Notes under the pieces: generated by a model | Databases searched by the model: none | What the model was told of the DNA's origin: nothing | The model's input: only the letters and a program-made list of their open reading frames with translations | In this document: positions 33,563 to 40,520 of the stretch, piece after piece | Layout of the letters: each line of letters opens with the position of its first letter | Numbering within the stretch: position 1 is the stretch's first letter | Assembly (NCBI RefSeq): GCF_900107115.1 | Contig: NZ_FNOS01000001.1 | Coordinates: 372,001 to 436,000, forward strand | DNA: 64,000 nucleotides | Source: Salimicrobium album | Lineage (GTDB): Bacteria; Bacillota; Bacilli; Bacillales; Halobacillaceae | Direction: 5' to 3' | Made by a program: the position numbers and the translations under genes

Positions 33563-34026
33563 TCTTTTCCTCCCCTTCTAAATCTTTCTGAGTTTCTTTC
33601 CGCTTTGTTCCTTATTTCCTGTTTAAAGTCCCGAAAGTCTTCTTCTGAAAGATTTTCCTTTTCCACCAGTGTTTCTCTGCGCTTTTTTCCGTATTCAATG
33701 ACGAGCTCTTCTTCTCTTTCCACAAGTCCCGTCATGTCCCCGAGAAGCACTTCTTTTTTATTGAAAAACGGGCCATTGCGTATGAGTACAGCCTGGTCAT
33801 CGACTGTTATATATTCTTTTCCCGATCTCGTAAAAAAGTAGAAAGTGTTTATTACCCCGGAAATAATGATGACTCCTGTCACAATTTGGATGAAACTGAG
33901 AAGCAGAGGGGAAGGGTCTATCGAGGCCATAGTAATAATGTTGGCTGCAACAGCAGCCATTGCCTGCCACAGAGATTTGAGGCCCTCACGCTTCCACTTC
34001 TTGGAATCTTTATAACGATACTCCAT
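33559..34026 (-). CDS. Hypothetical membrane protein (PH-like)
   Basis: A 155-residue protein with a short basic N-terminus (MEYRYKDSKKWKREG), two membrane segments (~residues 18-35 and 42-62) and a cytosolic part reading YITVDDQAVLIRNGPFFNKKEVLLGDMTGL, which resembles bacterial PH-like domains, then a charged helix. The start at 34026 has GGAGGG upstream; the longer frame to 34191 overlaps the HAD gene. Function unknown. Confidence 0.65.
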   Translation of the reverse strand: MEYRYKDSKKWKREGLKSLWQAMAAVAANIITMASIDPSPLLLSFIQIVTGVIIISGVINTFYFFTRSGKEYITVDDQAVLIRNGPFFNKKEVLLGDMTGLVEREEELVIEYGKKRRETLVEKENLSEEDFRDFKQEIRNKAERNSERFRRGGKE

Positions 34027-34051
34027 GGATACCCTCCAATCAAGATACCGA

Positions 34052-34669
34052 TTATAACAGAGACTGTAGATCGGCGAATGTTTCAATCGTCTGCTCGGCC
34101 CTGTCCACCTCACCAAATCCGTAGGATGCGTAGTAGAAAGGAAGGCCTGCACTTTGAGCGGCTTCTTTATCTCCCGAGGTATCCCCCACATAAATCGGGC
34201 TGTTAAGATCGTTTCTTTTCACCACGAGCTGAATATTCTCTGCTTTGGAGAGGCCGGTACGTCCAGGATTTTCAAAGTCCTTAAAATATTTCTCCAGCTG
34301 ATGGGCCTGAAGAAACGCTTCAATATAGCCGTCCTGGCAGTTACTTACGATAAACAGAGGATAGTTGTTATAAAGGTGCTGCAGAGTACGTTCCACCCCT
34401 TCGTATAATTCCCCACCCTGTTTTTTAATTACTTCGATCTCCGCTTCAAAACAATTGTGGATAATCTTTTCACCCTCAGACTGATCAAGATGCGGGAATA
34501 ACTTCTTAACTACTTCTTCTGTTTGGAGTCCCATTATAGATTCCATATCTTCCCGACTAAGTTCTTTTTCTTCGGGACGATGTGCCTGAATTGTTTCATT
34601 CCAGGCATCTTTCACCGTGGAAATGGGATCCCATAGAGTCCCGTCTAAATCAAAGATAACACTATCCAT
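34052..34669 (-). CDS. HAD family hydrolase (phosphatase-like)
   Basis: A 205-residue haloacid dehalogenase with Asp7-x-Asp9 in IFDLDGTLWD, motif II in IVSNCQDG, the Lys of motif III in GLSKAENI and motif IV in VGDTSGDKEAA, plus a C1 cap. It resembles phosphoglycolate phosphatases and related small-molecule phosphatases. It heads the operon with the PH-like, 58-aa and DUF488 genes. Confidence 0.87.
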   Translation of the reverse strand: MDSVIFDLDGTLWDPISTVKDAWNETIQAHRPEEKELSREDMESIMGLQTEEVVKKLFPHLDQSEGEKIIHNCFEAEIEVIKKQGGELYEGVERTLQHLYNNYPLFIVSNCQDGYIEAFLQAHQLEKYFKDFENPGRTGLSKAENIQLVVKRNDLNSPIYVGDTSGDKEAAQSAGLPFYYASYGFGEVDRAEQTIETFADLQSLL

Positions 34670-34825
34670 GAATCATCACTCCTTTTTACGGCCCATAATC
34701 TTGCATCCGTTCCGTCCTGAACAGGCAATGAGCAATTTGTTATTTTCGTAATCTTTCCTGTACCCTATATGGACAAAGACTCGTGGCAAGAGAGCGATTT
34801 CGCCTCCCTCTGTGCATTTTGTTTG

Positions 34826-35632
34826 TCAGTCGGCGAATATTAAGTTTCCCTGTCTCAACTGTTTTGAAATCTCCTCCGGGTCAGGACAGACAGTGGGCTG
34901 GAAATCAATCAGAATCATCGAACGTTCCCCTTTCATTTCTTCTTTCCCTTTCGTTACGGGAGCAACATAATGACTGACCATCGGATCGAACACTCCATAT
35001 GATTCGAGAGGGGAAGTCAGCGTCATCTGCTTCAGCAGCTGTTTCTCGTTTACGTTTTCCGGTACTTCTCCCGCTACATGAGGAGTGCCTATAGCATTCC
35101 CGCCCCCTTCTGCGTTCTGACGATGGACAAGATGGGCGAACGTGAATGGTTCCCCGTCCTGATGGAGATGGTTCGGAGAAGACACTGCAATTTCCTGTTC
35201 ATTATCCACTTCCAGTTTCACAAAATGAACCCCGGCGTGAATAGGGAGAAGAAGGTCTTCCTCTCTCCAGAACGTTTGTCTGTAATCGAACAGAATGATG
35301 TCATCAAGCAGACGGTTCTCCCGCATTTTCTCTGAAATAGCCGGAAAATCACGGGCGCTGTCCGTATATTCAGGGTTGAAGCTCCCCTGGAAATACTTGT
35401 ACATTTCCCCCTCTTCGGTCCGAACGGAAGGCAACCACTGGACATGGCCTGTGCCCGGTATAATCACCGCTCTCCCGTATCTTCTGTATCTGTTCAGTTC
35501 CTTCGCATACGAGTCTGCCGGCAGCGTAGCGAACTCCTGTTTGATTTCCTCCAGCTCTTCTTCAAGGTGACGGGTCTTCAGTATATTTTTCAGATCATAA
35601 TATTCATACCCGAAACGTTTCAAATAACTCAC
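34826..35632 (-). CDS. 2OG-Fe(II) dioxygenase (isoleucine-dioxygenase-like)
   Basis: A 268-residue protein of the 2OG-Fe dioxygenase family that contains L-isoleucine 4-hydroxylase (PF10014 type). The iron ligands appear as His157-x-Asp159 in NHLHQDGEPFTFAHLVHR and His221 in DPMVSHYVAPV, with Arg237 (GERSMILIDF) in place to bind 2-oxoglutarate. It should hydroxylate a free amino acid or a similar small molecule. No obvious partner gene lies beside it. Confidence 0.8.
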   Translation of the reverse strand: MSYLKRFGYEYYDLKNILKTRHLEEELEEIKQEFATLPADSYAKELNRYRRYGRAVIIPGTGHVQWLPSVRTEEGEMYKYFQGSFNPEYTDSARDFPAISEKMRENRLLDDIILFDYRQTFWREEDLLLPIHAGVHFVKLEVDNEQEIAVSSPNHLHQDGEPFTFAHLVHRQNAEGGGNAIGTPHVAGEVPENVNEKQLLKQMTLTSPLESYGVFDPMVSHYVAPVTKGKEEMKGERSMILIDFQPTVCPDPEEISKQLRQGNLIFAD

Positions 35633-35742
35633 TTTCTTCTCCTCCTGTTGCTCATAATAATACTTTTCTTATGGTGTAAAATACCGCCGGTCAATATTGG
35701 CTGATTCAAATTAAAAACCGGTACGTACGAATGCCGGAATCG

Positions 35743-35838
35743 TCACTTTCTGTTATTGATAGTGTGAAAAATGATAAACGTAATCAGAAAGAAGAATACA
35801 AGACCGGCGCCGATCAGCATATCAATCACAAATTCCAA
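35743..35838 (-). CDS. Possible 31-aa single-span membrane peptide
   Basis: Read on the minus strand from TTG 35838 (AGGAGG nine bases upstream) it encodes one hydrophobic helix, LIGAGLVFFFLITFIIF, ending HTINNRK. No homologue is known to me. A short stem with TTTTT follows. It could be a small regulatory membrane peptide, or a chance frame. Confidence 0.4.
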   Translation of the reverse strand: MEFVIDMLIGAGLVFFFLITFIIFHTINNRK

Positions 35839-35913
35839 TCCCCTCTTCCTCCTTTCCCGTACAGTAAAGCAGTATCAAACACATATTCTCACGTCTGAAA
35901 TTATTTTATCATA

Positions 35914-35941
35914 GAAAAAATCCCTCTGCTTAAGCAGAGGG
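35914..35941 (-). terminator. Terminator of the frameshifted small gene
   Basis: A perfect 20-bp palindrome (35922-35941) is followed on the minus strand by six T. It lies just behind the stop of the gene at 35953. Confidence 0.8.
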
Positions 35942-35952
35942 GGAGGCAGGAG

Positions 35953-36219
35953 TCATTCCGGCAGCGGAGTCTTTTCCGAAATGAAACCTTTCGTTACCAT
36001 TTCTTTCCGGAAATCTTTCTGAATCTCTTCCTGTAGCAGAAGCACATCTTCTTCAATATAACCAGCAGTCGCAGCCACCGAATGATTAGAAAAAAATCGT
36101 CGTGTGATCGATCCGTAAGGGCTTTGCCCGGACGTGCTTCTGCAAGCCTTTCCCGTGAGCATCAAAGCACCTGAGCTCCAGACCCTGGGCATGCTGAATG
36201 GTCTCTTTAACTTTTCTTT
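35953..36219 (-). pseudogene. Small gene with two compensating frameshifts
   Basis: Frame 1 starts MNKEKLK and ends SNHSVAATAGYIEEDVLLLQEEIQKDFRKEMVTKGFISEKTPLPE, but the middle of frame 1 is Ser/Arg-rich nonsense. A second frame reads ETIQHAQGLELRCFDAHGKG and then LQKHVRAKPLRIDHTTIF through exactly that middle and has no start codon. The first switch lies in an A-rich tract (near 36200), the second at a run of seven T (about 36090-36096). So the intact protein would be ~90 residues. I recognise no family. Sequencing error at homopolymers is a real alternative to mutation. It keeps its own terminator. Confidence 0.6.
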
Positions 36220-36292
36220 ATTCATTACCTTACTAAAGAGAAACATACCCTTCTTTATTCAAAACTCTGTCAAAAATTATTCTTTTGTTGCA

Positions 36293-36321
36293 TAGACAAG
36301 GATATCTTTCCCATCTATAAT
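36293..36321 (+). promoter_or_regulatory. Promoter of small-RNA candidate 2
   Basis: TAGACA (36293-36298, 5 of 6), a 17-base spacer and a perfect TATAAT (36316-36321). It predicts a start near 36328. Confidence 0.7.
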
Positions 36322-36327
36322 GTGGGT

Positions 36328-36446
36328 ATGCTCTTATAAAGAGCATTCATGTGAGAAAGACCTCCCAACCTCCGGGAGGAAGACTCATCTGCACATGTTA
36401 ATTCAGAAACATCGAACAGCGCTCCTTCCACCCGCCGGTGGGGGAG
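36328..36446 (+). ncRNA. Candidate small RNA 2 (GTGAGA / GACTCATCTGCAC motif)
   Basis: A ~119-nt intergenic transcript with a strong promoter and its own terminator. It begins with the hairpin ATGCTCT/AGAGCAT. The core CATGTG (36348-36353) pairs with CACATG (36392-36397) and encloses GTGAGA, hairpin CCTCCC/GGGAGG (36361-36379, loop AACCTCC) and GACTCATCTGCAC (36382-36394). The conserved words match small-RNA candidate 1 exactly while the inner hairpins differ, as in a structured RNA family. The loop AACCTCC is complementary to Shine-Dalgarno sequences (inference: a target site). Confidence 0.65.
36419..36445 (+). terminator. Terminator of small-RNA candidate 2
   Basis: GCGCTCC/GGAGCGC stem (36419-36425 with 36433-36439) extended by inner pairs and followed by TTTTT. 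Confidence 0.8.
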
Positions 36447-36466
36447 CGCCTTTTTAAATTTGTCGC

Positions 36467-37318
36467 TTACTCTTCCAAAAGCGTTACGCTTACACTTACG
36501 TCGAGGTTCTGTCCCCCTCCGCGATATACCCCCTGCAGCGGACTTACATCTGCATAGTCACGCCCCGTGCCGATTCGTATATGATTCTCCAGCGCTTCTA
36601 CGTTGTTCGTCGGATCGAGTCCCGTCCAGCCGACACCAGGAACCATCACTTCCACCCAGGCATGAGTGGCAGCGTCCCCGACGAGAGCCGAATCTTCCCC
36701 GATATATAAATATCCACTGGCGTACCGGGCCGGTATCCCGTTCCCCCTTAAAACTGCAATCATAATATGAGCAAAGTCCTGACACACCCCTCCCTGCAAA
36801 GGCCATGCTTCGTGTGCTTTCGTATTCACATCCGTCGTGGTTGTATTGTAAAACAGCGTATTGTGCACGTATCTCATCAGGTCGATAGAAAACTGAATCG
36901 GATCCGTCGGATCACCGACATTTTTAGTAAGCAGATCAATCTGTTCTTTGTACATGAATGTATAGGGTGTTTCGTTCAGGTAGGCCAGATAGTGTTTGCG
37001 AAAAAGCTCGGAATGAAATATCTGCTTCATTTCGTCCGAATAGCGGATCATATCGATAAAAGGGCTCTTCTGAATACTGACCGTTGAAATCGTTTTGACC
37101 GTCAAATGTTTATGTTTTTCGGGAATAAAAAATGTTTCCACGTGATTCCCCCACACATCGACGTGCTCTTTTATTACAGAGACAGGCGAGATCTCCGAAC
37201 GGTAGGCCAATACCCGCTGGCATTCATCGGAACGCGGTTTTAACCGAATGTGGTTCATGCTTTGATCTACGGATGTTTCATAGTGGAATTTATTTGTGTG
37301 TTCAATTTGGTATTTCAT
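36467..37318 (-). CDS. Transglutaminase-like protein with N-terminal beta domain
   Basis: A 283-residue protein: residues 1-85 match the bacterial transglutaminase-like N-terminal domain (HTNKFHYETSVDQSMNHIRLKPRSDECQRVL) and residues ~140-245 the papain-like transglutaminase core with Cys179 (GGVCQDFAH), His219 (THAWVE) and Asp235 (GLDPTNN). Members of this group act as proteases or peptide-modifying enzymes. It lies beside alpha-E and ATP-grasp genes, a conserved trio suspected of making or processing a peptide-like compound. Confidence 0.88.
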   Translation of the reverse strand: MKYQIEHTNKFHYETSVDQSMNHIRLKPRSDECQRVLAYRSEISPVSVIKEHVDVWGNHVETFFIPEKHKHLTVKTISTVSIQKSPFIDMIRYSDEMKQIFHSELFRKHYLAYLNETPYTFMYKEQIDLLTKNVGDPTDPIQFSIDLMRYVHNTLFYNTTTTDVNTKAHEAWPLQGGVCQDFAHIMIAVLRGNGIPARYASGYLYIGEDSALVGDAATHAWVEVMVPGVGWTGLDPTNNVEALENHIRIGTGRDYADVSPLQGVYRGGGQNLDVSVSVTLLEE

Positions 37319-37336
37319 AAAATCGTTTGCTCCTTC

Positions 37337-38302
37337 TCATGTTGAGGATGTTGGTACAGAAAGATAGTAGGTTTCCATAAACAGACTGCTTAAAGCGATG
37401 CACTGCTTCTGAAAATGGTCAAGAAACCTCATAAGTTCTTCCATGTTCATGTCTTTAATCCCGGTATCGCTGATTTCTGCAAGAATCACATCTGTAAGCT
37501 GAAACAGCTCTTCCGAATAGTGATGCACCTGCCCGCCTTCAAGATCCATTATCGCTTCTTTAATATGCGTCATACAGTAGTTTATCGACCTCGGAAACTT
37601 TTCTTCTTTTACAAGAAAATCAAGGACGTACGCAGAGTCCATGGTCGGCGGATGTTCTTTGATGAATGAATCGTATCCGTTCAGGAACCTGAGAGCAGCC
37701 AGCCAGTAGTAATAATTGTTCGTTGTATGTTGAAGGGGTTCCCGCCTTTGTTTCTCACAGACGACGTTCAGAATACGGGCTGTCTTCTCCGCACGCTCAA
37801 GCCACTTGCCAACCTTGATGAACGTATATGGTACCCCTCTGGTCATTGTGGATTCTATTACCCCCTGCGCGGTCATAGAGGTGCGGGCGACTGTTTTCAA
37901 ATAGTCTTTCGTCCGTGCCAGTGTCCCTATATTTCCTCCGCTGTCCTGATGATCAAGATGGAATTCATTGAGAACCTCCCACAACTCGCCAGGGATGATA
38001 TCACGCGTATTCTTAGTGTTCTCTCTCGCGACTTTCATACAGTTCTCGATGGAATTGGGATTAATCGGATTCATTGTCAGATACTCGATCATAGTCCCTC
38101 TTTCCATTCTCGAATAATGATTGATGTAGTCCCGGTAGGAAGCACAAATCTCAAGCACTTCTTCCCAGTCCCTGTCCAGCACTTGCTGATCAGCCGCTTC
38201 GAGCATATTTATAAGCTGAACATTCAGTACCCGGGCGTTATTTTCGGAACGCTCCAGGTTTCTCGCCATCCAGTATAAAGCGTCTGCCGTACGACTAAGC
38301 AT
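37337..38302 (-). CDS. Alpha-E domain protein (DUF403)
   Basis: A 321-residue all-helical protein of the alpha-E family, beginning MLSRTADALYWMARNLERSENNARVLNV, which is diagnostic. Family function is unknown, but it is nearly always encoded beside a circularly permuted ATP-grasp protein and a transglutaminase-like protein, as here. It overlaps the ATP-grasp stop by eight bases, so translation is coupled. Confidence 0.9.
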   Translation of the reverse strand: MLSRTADALYWMARNLERSENNARVLNVQLINMLEAADQQVLDRDWEEVLEICASYRDYINHYSRMERGTMIEYLTMNPINPNSIENCMKVARENTKNTRDIIPGELWEVLNEFHLDHQDSGGNIGTLARTKDYLKTVARTSMTAQGVIESTMTRGVPYTFIKVGKWLERAEKTARILNVVCEKQRREPLQHTTNNYYYWLAALRFLNGYDSFIKEHPPTMDSAYVLDFLVKEEKFPRSINYCMTHIKEAIMDLEGGQVHHYSEELFQLTDVILAEISDTGIKDMNMEELMRFLDHFQKQCIALSSLFMETYYLSVPTSST

Positions 38303-39749
38303 CTGTTTCGCCTCCTCCCGACAAAATCCACGTATCTTTGCCGCCTCCTCCCTGAGAAGAGTTGACGACGAGTGATCCTTCTTTCAGGGCAACCCTCGAC
38401 AACCCTCCGGGAAGCACATTCATCTCCGTTCCGTTCATGACGAAAACCCGTAAATCCACGTGACACGGATAAACATTCCCACCCTGAAAAGCCGGAGCCC
38501 GCGACAGTTTGATAGTAGGCTGGGCAATGTACTGATTCGGCTGTTCTATCACTTTCTCACGGAAAAGCGCTCTTTCTTCTTCCGTGGACTGAGGACCGAT
38601 AAGCATATCGTAGCCCCCGGAAGCCCCGACGTTTTTAATAACCAGTTCCTCCATATTCTCTAAAACGTATTGAAGACGTTCCGGGTCACTGAGAAAATAC
38701 GTTTCCACGTTTGGAATAAGAGGTTCCTCTCCAAGATAAAAACGGATCATTTCGGGAACGTATACGTACATCGCTTTATCGTCCGCAACGCCATTCCCTA
38801 TTCCGTTCAGGATAGCTACGTTACCTTTCTTATATGCATCAAGAAGTCCGTTCACACCGAGAGCCGAATCCGGCCGGAAAGCTTCCGGATCAAGAAAATC
38901 ATCATCAATACGCCTATAAATAATATCGACCCGTTTCAGACCGCGTATCGTTTTCATGTAGACGACTCCGTCTTGAACGAAGAGATCTCTGCCCTCCACG
39001 AGCTCGATACCCATCTGCTGAGCCAGAAACATGTGATCATAATATGCGGAATTGTAACTCCCCGGAGTCAGAAGTACCACATTCGCCTCCCCTTTACATC
39101 CGGACGGTTTGTGATCGCAGACCGCCTGGTGCAGTTTCGAGAATTCGTGCTCAAGGGTACGGATGGAATGATTGAAAAACAGTTCCGGATACACTTGTCT
39201 CATAACGTAGCGATTTTGAAACACGTAGGACATTCCGGAAGGGTTACGCAGATTATCTTCCAGCACACGATACTGCCCATGTTCGTCACGGATGAGATCG
39301 ACGCCGGAGAGAAAGATATGATTATCAAGAGGTATACCGACGCCCTGGACCTGTTTCCGGTAATAATAAGGATTATTGTCCACAAGTTCCCGCGGTATAA
39401 CGCCTTCCTCAATAATTCTGCGTTCATGATAAATATCTTCCAGAAACTTATTCAGAGCCGTCATTCTCTGTTTCATACCTGTTTCGATCATCGTCCATTC
39501 CGACTCCGGAATAATGATCGGAATAAAATCGAACGGCATCGTCCTCTCAGTCTGGCCTTCATTATTATAGACGGTAAACGTGATACCCTGACGCAGAAAA
39601 CTCAGTTGCGCGGTCTCGTGCTTTTCATCCAGTTCCCGGGCCGAAAAACGTTCCACCAGTTTATAAAACCATTCGTAGTGAGGCTTCGGTGTAGCATCAC
39701 TGTTCATCATTTCATCAAAAAAAGCTCCGGTCTGATAATTTTTGAGCAT
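38295..39749 (-). CDS. Circularly permuted ATP-grasp type 2 protein
   Basis: A 484-residue protein of the COG2308 family (DUF404/DUF407). Visible blocks are MPFDFIPIIIPESEW, FLSGVDLIRDEHGQYRVLEDNLRNPSGMSYV, IYRRIDDDFLDPEAF, GNVAILNGIGNGVADDKAMYVYVP and VIKNVGASGGYDMLIG, which supply the ATP-binding and catalytic pieces in permuted order. Such proteins are predicted to form amide or peptide bonds. It heads the three-gene operon with alpha-E and transglutaminase. Confidence 0.9.
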   Translation of the reverse strand: MLKNYQTGAFFDEMMNSDATPKPHYEWFYKLVERFSARELDEKHETAQLSFLRQGITFTVYNNEGQTERTMPFDFIPIIIPESEWTMIETGMKQRMTALNKFLEDIYHERRIIEEGVIPRELVDNNPYYYRKQVQGVGIPLDNHIFLSGVDLIRDEHGQYRVLEDNLRNPSGMSYVFQNRYVMRQVYPELFFNHSIRTLEHEFSKLHQAVCDHKPSGCKGEANVVLLTPGSYNSAYYDHMFLAQQMGIELVEGRDLFVQDGVVYMKTIRGLKRVDIIYRRIDDDFLDPEAFRPDSALGVNGLLDAYKKGNVAILNGIGNGVADDKAMYVYVPEMIRFYLGEEPLIPNVETYFLSDPERLQYVLENMEELVIKNVGASGGYDMLIGPQSTEEERALFREKVIEQPNQYIAQPTIKLSRAPAFQGGNVYPCHVDLRVFVMNGTEMNVLPGGLSRVALKEGSLVVNSSQGGGGKDTWILSGGGETDA

Positions 39750-39823
39750 CGATTCTCCCCCTGACGCAGAATAAATTCACCAATATTCTGAATACTGATT
39801 ATGTATATACCCTACTGCGAAAG

Positions 39824-40084
39824 TTATAAGCCGGCATCCGAGAAAAATATTTGGACGGCAGTGATAAGAGAAAACAATGCCACAATAAAAGAAAACAGAC
39901 TCCAATACTTTCTCCCTTTTTCATAGTCATCTATTCCGGTAATCGCCAGTACTCCCGAAAGACCGAGAAGCATCAGGTACTGGTAGCTGAAGTCCCCTGT
40001 AACCAGTCCATAAAGAGCAAGTCCGGGAGTAACGGTAAAAAACACTCCCCGGATCACCTTCTCCAATATTCCGCCCTTTCCCAT
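39824..40084 (-). CDS. Small membrane protein (YczI/DUF3953-like)
   Basis: An 86-residue protein with three hydrophobic segments around residues 12-30, 35-50 and 60-80 and the short motif DDYEKGRKYW. It resembles small DUF3953/YczI-type membrane proteins, though this is tentative. ATG 40084 is nine bases after GGGAGG; an ATG at 40090 is closer. A similar protein is encoded just upstream on the same strand, with EGRK in the same place, so the two look like paralogues. Confidence 0.6.
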   Translation of the reverse strand: MGKGGILEKVIRGVFFTVTPGLALYGLVTGDFSYQYLMLLGLSGVLAITGIDDYEKGRKYWSLFSFIVALFSLITAVQIFFSDAGL

Positions 40085-40125
40085 ATCCATCCACCTCCCG
40101 ACTTTTGGAATAAAGTTTTTTCATC

Positions 40126-40368
40126 TTAAAAAAGTTCAACAACGACGAGCGATAGAAAAACGAGTAGTATCACTACATTCACCGTACCGAGAATCTTTCT
40201 TCCCTCGGAAAAATCACGTATGGCATTCAGCGTGAACAGAATAGGTATCGCAATAACCAGAAATAACGGCGACATCGATACATCGGTAAACATCGATATA
40301 AAGAAATATACAAGGAAAATAATACCGACCCCGAGACTGACCAGATTAATGACTTTCAATTTATCCAC
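40126..40368 (-). CDS. Small membrane protein, paralogue of the downstream gene
   Basis: An 80-residue protein with three hydrophobic segments and the motif RDFSEGRKILG between the second and third, like its neighbour at 39824-40084. It starts at GTG 40368, six bases after AAAGGAGGAG; the longer frame adds ten residues over the Shine-Dalgarno. Function unknown, with a YczI/DUF3953-type relation possible. Confidence 0.6.
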   Translation of the reverse strand: MDKLKVINLVSLGVGIIFLVYFFISMFTDVSMSPLFLVIAIPILFTLNAIRDFSEGRKILGTVNVVILLVFLSLVVVELF

Positions 40369-40480
40369 TTCCGCTCCTCCTTTCAAGGTATACTCCATTA
40401 CCTTATTATTCTACAGTATATATTCCAATCGTATCACATCCGTTTTCTTTGCCGCAGTTTCTTATGACTGTCATTTTAGT

Positions 40481-40486
40481 TATAAT
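40481..40486 (+). promoter_or_regulatory. -10 box of the acyl-CoA synthetase gene
   Basis: A perfect TATAAT 35 bases before the TTG start codon, with no clear -35 hexamer at 16 to 18 bases. The expected start falls inside the neighbouring cre site. Confidence 0.45.
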
Positions 40487-40489
40487 GTT

Positions 40490-40503
40490 TGTAAGCGGTT
40501 ACT
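40490..40503 (+). promoter_or_regulatory. CcpA cre site upstream of the acyl-CoA synthetase gene
   Basis: TGTAAGCGGTTACT matches the cre consensus TGWNANCGNTNWCA at every position except the last. It lies right after the -10 box, where CcpA binding would repress. Acetyl-CoA synthetase genes of Bacillus are known CcpA targets, so catabolite repression is likely. Confidence 0.65.
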
Positions 40504-40520
40504 AAAAGGAGGAAATTGAA

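Noticed and set aside
38670-39764. 364-codon plus-strand frame antisense to the ATP-grasp gene
   Set aside because: Complementary to a clear COG2308 gene, no ribosome binding site, composition typical of an antisense shadow.
39800-39815. SigB promoter before the ATP-grasp operon (GGGTAT)
   Set aside because: The -10 box is perfect but no -35 box resembling GTTTAA lies 12-15 bases upstream.
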